From Myxococcota bacterium (GTDB taxonomy: Bacteria; Myxococcota_A; UBA796; UBA9615; JAKLKC01), in the NCBI GenBank assembly GCA_023150875.1, contig JAKLKC010000002.1, positions 178,737-242,736 of the forward strand: 64,000 bases of DNA, in the 5' to 3' direction. Every line of letters starts with the position of its first letter. Within the stretch, counting starts at the first letter, position 1. Shown here one piece after another: positions 19,183 through 27,524 of the stretch. The notes under the pieces are model-generated. The model was not told the origin of the DNA, ran no database searches, and saw only the letters and a list, made by a program, of their open reading frames with translations. A program made the translations under genes and the position numbers.

Positions 19183-21238
19183 ACGCCGCGCCGTCGCCTC
19201 CCTGGCGGCCGCTTGCCTGCTCGCCGCGGCCTCGCCCTCCGTCGCCGGGCCCCCGCCGGCCCTGGACCTCAAGTGGTCGGCGTCGCTGATGCACTTCAAC
19301 CTCCAGTACTGCGCCGGGGGGCTGGAGGGGTTCGCCGACGCCATGGGCCTGGACTTCGGCGACGACTACGACGCCAGCGAGCAGGGCGTGGAGGACCAGA
19401 TCGTCCGGGAGAGCTTCGTCCCGGTGCTGGAGATCCTGGAGCGCCACCCCGACTGGGCGTTCGACATCGAGATGCAGGGCCTCATGGTGGACGTGCTGCG
19501 GGAGCGGTTCCCCGACGTCCTGGACCGACTCCGGGCCCTGGCCGACCAGGGAAGGGTCGAGCTGGTGTCCTTCCATTACTCCGCCCAGCTCTATGTCGCC
19601 TGGCCGGAGCGGGACCTGGACGAGTCCCTGGGGGACACGGCCCGGGCCTTCCAGGAGGCAGACCTGCCCCTCTCGGGGGTCGTGTTCGCCCAGGAGGGCC
19701 AGTGGAGCCCCGGGCAGACCCGCCTGATGGGGCGGAGGGGCTACGACCTGGCCCTGCTCCCGAAGAACCTCTTCTCCTACTTCCACCCGGAGATCGCGCC
19801 CGAACCGTGGTACCGGCTGGACGGGGTCGACGTCCTGCTGGCGGGGAGGGGGATCGACGCCGCCGACGGGCAGGTGAAGCTCCACTGGACCTGGTTCGAC
19901 GACGGCGAGCTCCTGGCGACCCAGGACCTCAACTGCTACCTGGGGCCCGCCTTCGTCCGGTCCGAGGAGTCCATCGCCGAGTACGAGGCCAAAGTGGAGC
20001 AGGACGCCTCCCAGGGGTACGTCGTGGGCACCGTCTCGGGGTTCCGGGACGCCCTCGCCGCCGCGGGCGTGGTCGCCGCGGTGGACCTGCCCCCGACTCC
20101 GGACGGCACCTGGCAGCCCTCGGACACCGACAACGTCGCCCTGTGGATGGGTGGGATGGGGATCTTCCAAGACACCGAGGACGACGCCGGGGTGCTCACG
20201 GGGATCGCCGACGCCCGCGCCCTCCTGCTGGCCGCCGAGGTGCTGGCCGCGGGCGCCCCTCCGGACTCCGGCCGGAGCGCCTCCCTGGCGGAGGCCTGGC
20301 GGGAGCTCTCCCTGGCCCAGGTGAGCGACGCAACGGGATGGAACCCCTTCGCCACGGAGGTCGACTACTCCCACCGCCACGCCGAGGCGACCTCCGCGCT
20401 GGCGGCGGACGTCGCCGCCACGGCGCTGCGGGACCTGGGGGTGGCCCCGGGCACCGAGGTCGACGTCGACGCCTCCATCGGCACCTACTCCGAGGCGCCC
20501 GCCGACGGCACCGCCGGGGAGTGGATCGACGTCGAGGAGGGAGGAGGTCCGCTGGCGGTCGAGGTCGTCGCCGCCGGGCGGGAGGCGCGGACGGTGTGGC
20601 AGCGGCACGGCCAGCGGGAGGGCCTCCACCGGGTCCACGTCGACCTGGGCGTGCCGGCCGGAGGGGAGCGCACGGCGACGGTCCGCTTCCCCCTCTCCCT
20701 GGACGAGCTCGCCTGGTCCCCCGCCCTGGCGGAGGACCGCGTCGACCGGGTGCCCCTCGCCGATCTGGCGGGGGGCGGGGACTTCACCGTCCCGTTGGCC
20801 AACGGGCTGATCGGCCTGGCGGACGACCTGTGGCTGGTGGCCGACACCCGGACCGTCCACGCCGCGGGCTGGGTGTCGGGGACGTCGGGCGCGGTCGCCT
20901 TCGACGACGAGACGCTGCCCGCGGCGGGCGCCGTGCGCTGGACCTTCCTGGTGCTCGCCGGCCCGGAGGGAGACGCCATCGCCCTCGCCGACGCGACGAA
21001 CGTGCGCCCCACCGTGCGGATCGCCGCCTCCCTCGCCCCCGAAGCCCCCCCCGGCGACGGCGGCGATCCCCCGCCCGAAGAGGAGGCGGGCTGCGGCTGT
21101 TCGGCCTCCGGGACCTCCGGACCCGCGGGCTGGCCCCTCGTCGCCGCCGCCGTCGCCGCCGCTTCGGCCCGCCGGCGACGAGACGAGAACGGGGCCCGAG
21201 GGCCCTCCACTCGCGATGCCGGGACCGGCCGCTCTTGA
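19163..21238 (+). CDS. Secreted glycoside hydrolase (GH57/GH38-like) with MYXO-CTERM-like tail
   Basis: Signal peptide; FNLQYCAGG...; VELVSFHYSAQLYVAWPERDLDESLGDTARAFQEADLPLSGVVFAQEGQWSPGQTRLMGRRGYDLALLPKN; C-terminal CGCSASG-hydrophobic-ARRRRDEN. Confidence 0.7.
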   Translation: MTSSSAERRAVASLAAACLLAAASPSVAGPPPALDLKWSASLMHFNLQYCAGGLEGFADAMGLDFGDDYDASEQGVEDQIVRESFVPVLEILERHPDWAFDIEMQGLMVDVLRERFPDVLDRLRALADQGRVELVSFHYSAQLYVAWPERDLDESLGDTARAFQEADLPLSGVVFAQEGQWSPGQTRLMGRRGYDLALLPKNLFSYFHPEIAPEPWYRLDGVDVLLAGRGIDAADGQVKLHWTWFDDGELLATQDLNCYLGPAFVRSEESIAEYEAKVEQDASQGYVVGTVSGFRDALAAAGVVAAVDLPPTPDGTWQPSDTDNVALWMGGMGIFQDTEDDAGVLTGIADARALLLAAEVLAAGAPPDSGRSASLAEAWRELSLAQVSDATGWNPFATEVDYSHRHAEATSALAADVAATALRDLGVAPGTEVDVDASIGTYSEAPADGTAGEWIDVEEGGGPLAVEVVAAGREARTVWQRHGQREGLHRVHVDLGVPAGGERTATVRFPLSLDELAWSPALAEDRVDRVPLADLAGGGDFTVPLANGLIGLADDLWLVADTRTVHAAGWVSGTSGAVAFDDETLPAAGAVRWTFLVLAGPEGDAIALADATNVRPTVRIAASLAPEAPPGDGGDPPPEEEAGCGCSASGTSGPAGWPLVAAAVAAASARRRRDENGARGPSTRDAGTGRS

Positions 21239-21264
21239 CTCCCGCCACGGAACGCCTCTAACTT
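21235..21264 (+). promoter_or_regulatory. Putative promoter TTGACT-N18-TAACTT upstream of the small ORF and lysC
   Basis: Direct reading of hexamers. Confidence 0.45.
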
Positions 21265-21324
21265 GATGCATTCCCCCGCGGGAGCAGGCTTCGCTGCCCC
21301 ATGCGGGCTGGACCGGAGGCTACG

Positions 21325-21489
21325 ATGGGAAAGGCCCTCGCCCTGACCCTGGTGGCCGGACTGGCGCTCGCCGCCGCGGCCCCGCCGGTCTGTGGCCTCA
21401 TCGCGGGGGTCGCGCTGGCCGCGCGCGCCGAACCACCGCCGGAGGAGCCCCCTCCTCCACCCCCGCCGCCGCCGCCCGAGCCGATCTAG
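21325..21489 (+). CDS. Small secreted or membrane Pro-rich protein
   Basis: [54 protein letters not shown]; possible promoter upstream. Confidence 0.4.
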   Translation: MGKALALTLVAGLALAAAAPPVCGLIAGVALAARAEPPPEEPPPPPPPPPPEPI

Positions 21490-21542
21490 CGCCCTCGGCG
21501 GCGCCCTCCCCGCGGTCCCGTGGCTGCGGTAGACTCGCGCCC

Positions 21543-22781
21543 ATGGGCATCGTCGTCCAGAAGTACGGTGGTTCCTCCGTCGCCGACGTCGACCGCCTGA
21601 GGGCCATCGCCCGCCGGGTGGTGGCCAGCGTCGAGGGGGGGGATCACCCCGTCGTGGTGGTCTCGGCCATGGGCAAGACCACCGACGAGCTGCTGGGCCT
21701 GGCCCGGAGGATCAGCGAGCGGCCCGGGCGCCGGGAGCTGGACATGCTGGTCAGCGTCGGCGAGCGGATCTCCATGGCGCTGCTGGCCATGGCCATCCAC
21801 GACGCCGGCCACCGGGCGATCTCGTTCACGGGGAGCCAGAGCGGCATCATCACCGACGACCGGCACTTCGACGCCCGCATCGTCGAGGTCCGTCCCGCCC
21901 GGATCCTGGAGGCCCTGGGCCGGGGAGACGTGGTGATCGTGGCGGGCTACCAGGGAGTGAGCCGGAGCCGCGAGGTGACCACCCTGGGCCGAGGCGGCTC
22001 CGACACCACCGCCGTCGCCCTGGCCGCCGCCCTGGAGGCCGACCACTGCGAGATCTGCTCCGACGTGGACGGCGTGTGGACGGCCGACCCCAGGCTCGTC
22101 CCCGAGGCGCGCCGGATCGACCACCTCTCCCACGGCGAGGTCCTGGAGCTCGCCCACGGTGGGGCGAAGGTGCTGGCGGCCACGGCGATGGAGTACGCGC
22201 GCCGCTCGGGGATCGCCGTCTGGGCCCGCTCCACGTTCGCGCCCGGCCCGGGGACCCGGGTGGACGCGATGCCCTCGGACCGGGGGCTGGGGGGGGCGGT
22301 CGCCGTCGCCGGGGAGCCGTCGGTGCCGGTGGTCCGCTGCCCGGGGGGGTCCGGCGCGTGGCGGCGCCTCCTGGCGGCCCTGGACCGCGCCGGTCTCTCC
22401 TGGCGCCACGCCCGCGCCGTGGATGACGGGTTGGAGGTCTGGCTGGACCCCCGGTCCCACCCGGACGCGGCCGGCGAGGCGAGCCGGGTCGCCGGTGCGT
22501 ACGGGGGAGGCGCGGTGAGCCTGGGCGGTCTCGGGACGGTCACCGTCGTGGGCGCCGACGCCGCCGCGTCGCCCTCCGTGGCCGCTGGCCTCCTCGCCAC
22601 GGTGGAGGGGGCGGGGGTGGCGCCGCGGGGGCTCGCCTCGACGCCTTTCGGAGTCGCCTGCTTGCTGGACGGGCAGGCCGTGCCTACCCTGATCCGGGCA
22701 CTCCACCGGACCTTCGTCGAACCCCATGGCCGCGTCGGCGAAGGAGCCCCGGGTGTTGCGGGTCCGGGAGGGGGCCGGTAG
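21543..22781 (+). CDS. lysC: Aspartate kinase
   Basis: [103 protein letters not shown]. Confidence 0.94.
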   Translation: MGIVVQKYGGSSVADVDRLRAIARRVVASVEGGDHPVVVVSAMGKTTDELLGLARRISERPGRRELDMLVSVGERISMALLAMAIHDAGHRAISFTGSQSGIITDDRHFDARIVEVRPARILEALGRGDVVIVAGYQGVSRSREVTTLGRGGSDTTAVALAAALEADHCEICSDVDGVWTADPRLVPEARRIDHLSHGEVLELAHGGAKVLAATAMEYARRSGIAVWARSTFAPGPGTRVDAMPSDRGLGGAVAVAGEPSVPVVRCPGGSGAWRRLLAALDRAGLSWRHARAVDDGLEVWLDPRSHPDAAGEASRVAGAYGGGAVSLGGLGTVTVVGADAAASPSVAAGLLATVEGAGVAPRGLASTPFGVACLLDGQAVPTLIRALHRTFVEPHGRVGEGAPGVAGPGGGR

Positions 22782-22838
22782 ACTTCGGCCGGTGCAGGGG
22801 ACCTTCCGGTCACCGGCCAGGGGGAAGAGCGCGCCACG

Positions 22839-23669
22839 ATGCTCCGCTACGCACTGCGACCCGCGAACCTGTTCACCGCCACCAGCCTCTTCTGCGGGCT
22901 GTACTCGATCATGCTGTCCGCCGGCGCCACCAGCGGGGACAGCCAGGTCCTGTTCCAGGCGGCGATCCTCATCATGGTGGCCGGCCTGTTCGACATGCTC
23001 GACGGGCCGGTGGCGCGGATCACCCGCACCCAGAGCGACTTCGGGATCCAGTTCGACTCCCTGGCGGACGTCGTCAGCTTCGGCGTCGCCCCGGGGGTGC
23101 TCCTCTACAAGTGGGGGCTCGACACCTTCGGGGGCTGGGGCTTCTTCTTCGCGTTCCTCTTCACCCTGGCGGGAGCCCTCCGCCTCGCCCGCTTCAACGT
23201 CCAGACGGGCCACTCGGATCCCCGCTTCTCCACGGGCCTGACCATCACCAGCGCCGGGATGATGGTGGCGGCCCTGGTCATCCACCACCACCACGTGAAG
23301 CCGGGCGAGCTGGCCAACCACCTGACGGTGCTCGCCTTCGCGCTGCTGCTGAGCTACCTCATGGTCAGCAACGTCCGGTTCCGGACCACCAAGTGGTTCC
23401 GGCCCAACCTGGCGACCATGGTGGGGGTGGCCCTCTTCGTCTTCGGCGTGCTGGCCATCAACATCCTCTTCGACGTCACCTTCGTCTTCGTCGCCATCGG
23501 CTACACCTACATCGGGTGGGGACTGCTGGAGGAGGTGGTGAGGGTCGGCCGCCGGGCGGCCCGTCGCGGCGCCACCTGGTACGCGGGCGGCCTTGGCGCG
23601 AGCCACGACCCCGGTTACGGCGACGAGGACGACGAGGACGACGAGGAGCCCGAGCCCCGCGCCCTGTAG
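22839..23669 (+). CDS. pssA: CDP-diacylglycerol-serine O-phosphatidyltransferase
   Basis: CDP-alcohol phosphotransferase motif FDMLDGPVARITRTQSDFGIQFDSLADVVSFG; LRPANLFTATSLFCGLYSI; multiple TMs. Confidence 0.9.
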   Translation: MLRYALRPANLFTATSLFCGLYSIMLSAGATSGDSQVLFQAAILIMVAGLFDMLDGPVARITRTQSDFGIQFDSLADVVSFGVAPGVLLYKWGLDTFGGWGFFFAFLFTLAGALRLARFNVQTGHSDPRFSTGLTITSAGMMVAALVIHHHHVKPGELANHLTVLAFALLLSYLMVSNVRFRTTKWFRPNLATMVGVALFVFGVLAINILFDVTFVFVAIGYTYIGWGLLEEVVRVGRRAARRGATWYAGGLGASHDPGYGDEDDEDDEEPEPRAL

Positions 23670-23692
23670 GGATGGCGGGCGGCGCTCACGCC

Positions 23693-23712
23693 CGGGGCGG
23701 TGGGCCGCCCCG
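23693..23712. terminator. Hairpin between convergent genes (CGGGGCGG-tggg-CCGCCCCG)
   Basis: Perfect 8-bp inverted repeat between convergent stops. Confidence 0.5.
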
Positions 23713-23714
23713 AC

Positions 23715-24491
23715 CTACTTGGGCTCGCCCCCCGAGCGGGACCGGGGACCACCGCCGACGACCCGGAGGGCGCGGACGATCTGCGACTCGGTCCAGATCT
23801 CGTCGGGGGCGTCCCGCAGGCTGAACTTCTCACCCTGCATGATCGACACGCCCCCGAGCCCGCTGCGGCCGATCAGGCCGCACTCCCAGAAGGACGCGCG
23901 CTCCAGCATCCCGTGGATGTCGCGGGTGGTCCACCTCTCCCCGGAGATCGCGTACCACGCCGACGTCACCAGTCGGACTGCGGCGCTCTTGGGGACGGTC
24001 GGCTGGATGACCACGATGCGGGCCTTGGTGCGCAGGACGCGGTAGACCTCCCGGAGCCCCTGGACCGCGAGGCTCTCCCCCAGCGCGGCGAGGCTGTCGA
24101 GCCACACGGCGCCGGCGACCTGCTCCGAGGCGTAGGGGAGGGCTCGGTCCGCCGCGGGGGGGATCACCAGGCCGGGGGCGCCCCCCTCCTGGTGCGCGAG
24201 GGAGCCCGGCGGCCGGATCGCCGTCACCACGTCCACCTGTCCACCGGCCCCGGCGGCGGCACGGAGGTCCTCCACGAGGGCCTCGTCCCAACCCACCAGG
24301 AGCAGGAATGCCCCCGGATGGACGCCGAGCCCGTGCAGGACTCGCTCGGCCTGACGGCTGCGGAAGGGTCGCGTTGACGCGGTCGGTGTCCCGCTCTGGG
24401 CGCCCGTCATGACGATGCACCTGTGCCCGGCCGCCCCCCCGATCCAGCGGAGGGGCGACCCATCGCCCGGCGAACCGACCCTGTACGGCAC
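23715..24491 (-). CDS. SAM-dependent methyltransferase-like protein (class I fold, weak motifs)
   Basis: AFLLLVGWDEALVEDLRAAAGAGGQVDVVTA..., YASEQVAGAVWLDSLAALGESLAVQGLREVYRVLRTKARIVVIQPT. Confidence 0.6.
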   Translation of the reverse strand: MPYRVGSPGDGSPLRWIGGAAGHRCIVMTGAQSGTPTASTRPFRSRQAERVLHGLGVHPGAFLLLVGWDEALVEDLRAAAGAGGQVDVVTAIRPPGSLAHQEGGAPGLVIPPAADRALPYASEQVAGAVWLDSLAALGESLAVQGLREVYRVLRTKARIVVIQPTVPKSAAVRLVTSAWYAISGERWTTRDIHGMLERASFWECGLIGRSGLGGVSIMQGEKFSLRDAPDEIWTESQIVRALRVVGGGPRSRSGGEPK

Positions 24492-24654
24492 GGCCGGCGG
24501 GAGCCCCGGGGGCCCGCGCGGTGCCGACGCACGATGACGATTACACGGCCCGCCGCACCGGCTGTCAAACGGGCTCCTCCCCGGCCTCCCTCCCGGACCA
24601 TCCCCACCGCGGCCCGCGGGGATCCCGCCGCGGTGGACCCACCGGCCTTGCCGC

Positions 24655-27324
24655 TCACCTCCGGCCCTCGTCGCGGCTCCGGCGGGCCCCCGCTCCTTCC
24701 TCGCCGCGCCCCAGGACCTCGGCCCGAAGCTCCTCGATCCGTGCCCGAAGGGCGTCGTCGTCCGGGGTCCACCCCAGGGCGTGAAGGCCCGCCAAGATCG
24801 CCTCCCCGTATCGGTCGCGGGCCAGGTAGGCCGCCTCGATCTCCCGGAACCGGCGCGCCGCCTCCCCGGGCGAGGCGCCTGCGAGGGCGCGCTCCATGAG
24901 GCGGAACGGGCCCGTGGATGCCTGGAGCAGCATCTCGAAGTTGGCGTCCTCGGTCCGGTAGTGGAGCATCCGTGGGGCGGAGAACTCGATCCGCATGTTG
25001 TCGTCGGTGTTCAGGGGGGCACCCCGGGTGAGGGGGGCCAGGTCCACCTCGTCCATGAGGTAGTAGGTCAGGAGGTCGGCGACGCCCCGGACCCCTATCC
25101 TCGACAGATCGGCGGCGGGACGCTCGGCTTGAATGGCCGCCTCCACCCGGGGAAGGTCCATCTGCAGGGGCCGCGCCGAGCCCACCAGGATCAGATCTCC
25201 CGCCTCCACGGGCGAGTAGACCAGGGCGTACGGGAAGACCGACGAGAAGGTGCGCAGGAGCGACTTCAGGTCGTCCGTGCCCATGCCGTAAAGCTGCACC
25301 CACTGGCAGAAGACCCCGTCCGGGGCGAGCCGGTCGCGTCCGAGCTGGAAGAACTCCCGGGTGAAGAGGTTGCTCACCCCGCTGATCCACGGGTTGCTGG
25401 GCTCGTTGACGATGACGTCGTAGGGTCGGTCGGCGAGGAAGAGGTGGTTGCGGGCGTCGCCCGCGATCATCCGGACCCGGGGATCGGCCAGGGGGTTGCC
25501 GTTCCACTCGGAGAAGTACCGGGAAGCCTCGATGACGGAGGGCTCGATCTCCAGGATCTCCAGTTGGCCCAGGTCGTGGGTCAGCACCGATCCGGCGGTG
25601 ATCCCGCTGGCCAGTCCCACCAGGAGCACGCGGTCCGCCCGCGCCGCGAAGTGGAAGGGCAGGTGCCCCAGGAGGATCTGGGTGGGCATGTCGGCGGACG
25701 TGGAGGCGTCGACCTTGCCGTTGTTGGCGAGCCACACGTTCCCCGAGCCCTGGGACCGGCCCACGATGACCACCGTGGACGGGCCCTCGGCGTAGTACAG
25801 GACCTCGAAGTCGGAGATCGCGTGGTTGAGCACCGCCTCGCGGCTGTAGTCCGAGAGGTTGTCCACGTAGGTGTACATGCCGGCGCTCATCAGGAGGGGG
25901 TCCCACCTTGGGAAGGCGAGGGCGGTCAGCGCCAGGGCCGCGGCGGCGGCACCGGCGGCGGCGAGGCGGGTCCGCCCCCGCAGGGCAAGGGCGAGGGCGA
26001 GGCCGGCGGCCACCTGGACGGCCACCACGGCCCGGACCGTGGGCTGGATGCCGATCCCCGGGACCAGCAGGAAGCCGGCGGAGAGGGCGCCGGCGATGGC
26101 GCCGACGGTGTTCCAGGCATACAGGCGGCCGACGTCGCTGCCGACGGTCCTCGCGTCCTTCACCCGCACCGCCACCGCGAAGGGCATGACCGCGCCCATG
26201 AACAGGGTGGCGGGCATCATCACCGCCCCCGCCAGCAGGAGCTTCATCCCGTAGAGCAGGTCGTCGTGGCCCGAGATCAGGCCGTAGAGCCCGACGAACC
26301 AGAACGGCATCTGGCCGAAGGTCCAGCTCGTGCCCCACGCCGCCAGTCCGGCCCCCACCAGGCAGGCCACCAGCGCCGGGAGGGGCCGGATCCGCCGGGC
26401 GAGGCGGGTCGCCGCGGCGGTCCCGCCGGCGAGCCCCGACAGGAAGGCCAGCAGCATCAAGGAGAACGAGTAGACGGAGTTGTCGAGGACGAGGGTCAGG
26501 ACCCGGGACCACGCGACCTCGAGGGCCATCGCGCAGGCGCCGCTGACCGCGAAGGCGGCGGCGGCGGCGGATCCGGCCCACCGGGGCGGCGCGGGGCGCA
26601 CCGCCGGGGCGCCGGCGGTGGCGGCCGGGGCGGGTACGCCCTCCGACGGATCGGCTTCCCTCTCCCGCTCCGCCGCGGCGCCCATGCGCCAGGCCACGAT
26701 CGCCAGCAAGGCGTTGGTGGCGGCCGCGATGAGGAGGGTGGAGCGGATCCCGGCGTAGGGCAGGAGCAGGAAGCCGGCCGACCCCACCCCGAGCACCGCC
26801 CCAAGGGTGTTCGCGGCGTAGAGCCCGCCGACCCTCGTCCCCGCCTGGTCGGCCCGGCGCACCACCGCGCGGGAGAGCAGGGGCAGCGTCGCTCCCATGG
26901 CCGCGGTGGGGATCAGCAGCAGCCCCAGCACCGAGACCAGGTGGAACGCCACCGATGCCCCAGGCCCCGGCTGCAGGACCCGCCAATAGGCCCGGTACAG
27001 GTCCGCGGCGCCGTCCATGAGCAGCGGGAAGGCGAGGGCGTACGCGCCGATCCCCAGCTCCAGGACGGCGTAGGCCCGCAGGGGCCGCACCCGGTCGGCC
27101 ACCCTGGCCCCGGCGAGTCCCCCGATGGCCAGCCCCCCCATGAAGGCGGCGAGCACCGTGGAGATGGCCGGCTGGGTCGCCCCGAAGACCAGGGTGATCA
27201 TCCGGACCCAGACCACCTCGTACACCAGCGCCGTGGCCCCCGAGACGGCGAAGAGCAGGTACAGGGCGGCGCGGGTCGGGTCCGCGGCGCGGTCCCTGGC
27301 GTAGGCGTTCTCGGTCGGGCTCAT
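24655..27324 (-). CDS. Polytopic membrane protein fused to C-terminal spermidine synthase-like domain
   Basis: Many TMs (LYLLFAVSGATALVYEVVWVRMITLVFGATQPAISTVLAAFMGGLAIGG); C-terminal VLLVGLASGITAGSVL...LEILEIEPSVIEASRYF...DPRVRMIAGDARNHLFLADRPYDVIVNEPSNPWISGVSNLFTREFF. Confidence 0.88.
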   Translation of the reverse strand: MSPTENAYARDRAADPTRAALYLLFAVSGATALVYEVVWVRMITLVFGATQPAISTVLAAFMGGLAIGGLAGARVADRVRPLRAYAVLELGIGAYALAFPLLMDGAADLYRAYWRVLQPGPGASVAFHLVSVLGLLLIPTAAMGATLPLLSRAVVRRADQAGTRVGGLYAANTLGAVLGVGSAGFLLLPYAGIRSTLLIAAATNALLAIVAWRMGAAAEREREADPSEGVPAPAATAGAPAVRPAPPRWAGSAAAAAFAVSGACAMALEVAWSRVLTLVLDNSVYSFSLMLLAFLSGLAGGTAAATRLARRIRPLPALVACLVGAGLAAWGTSWTFGQMPFWFVGLYGLISGHDDLLYGMKLLLAGAVMMPATLFMGAVMPFAVAVRVKDARTVGSDVGRLYAWNTVGAIAGALSAGFLLVPGIGIQPTVRAVVAVQVAAGLALALALRGRTRLAAAGAAAAALALTALAFPRWDPLLMSAGMYTYVDNLSDYSREAVLNHAISDFEVLYYAEGPSTVVIVGRSQGSGNVWLANNGKVDASTSADMPTQILLGHLPFHFAARADRVLLVGLASGITAGSVLTHDLGQLEILEIEPSVIEASRYFSEWNGNPLADPRVRMIAGDARNHLFLADRPYDVIVNEPSNPWISGVSNLFTREFFQLGRDRLAPDGVFCQWVQLYGMGTDDLKSLLRTFSSVFPYALVYSPVEAGDLILVGSARPLQMDLPRVEAAIQAERPAADLSRIGVRGVADLLTYYLMDEVDLAPLTRGAPLNTDDNMRIEFSAPRMLHYRTEDANFEMLLQASTGPFRLMERALAGASPGEAARRFREIEAAYLARDRYGEAILAGLHALGWTPDDDALRARIEELRAEVLGRGEEGAGARRSRDEGRR

Positions 27325-27446
27325 GGCGGAGGGGTGGGAGGTGCCCCCTGGGTCGGGTGTCCCGGACGGCAGGCGGCGGCAGGATAGCCGGTTTCCGGGG
27401 CGTCCGGGGGCGCGGGCGGCCGGGGCCCCTCCCCTGCTCCGCCGGC

Positions 27447-27475
27447 TTGAAAGCCCTGGCGTCCTTCTCTAGAGT
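27447..27475 (+). promoter_or_regulatory. Putative sigma70-type promoter TTGAAA-N17-TAGAGT
   Basis: Direct reading, 17-nt spacer, about 50 nt upstream of the ATG at 27525. Confidence 0.55.
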
Positions 27476-27524
27476 CGGTGGCCGAGCCCCGGACCGTCCC
27501 GCTCCCCCGCCTCCTCCGCCCCCC

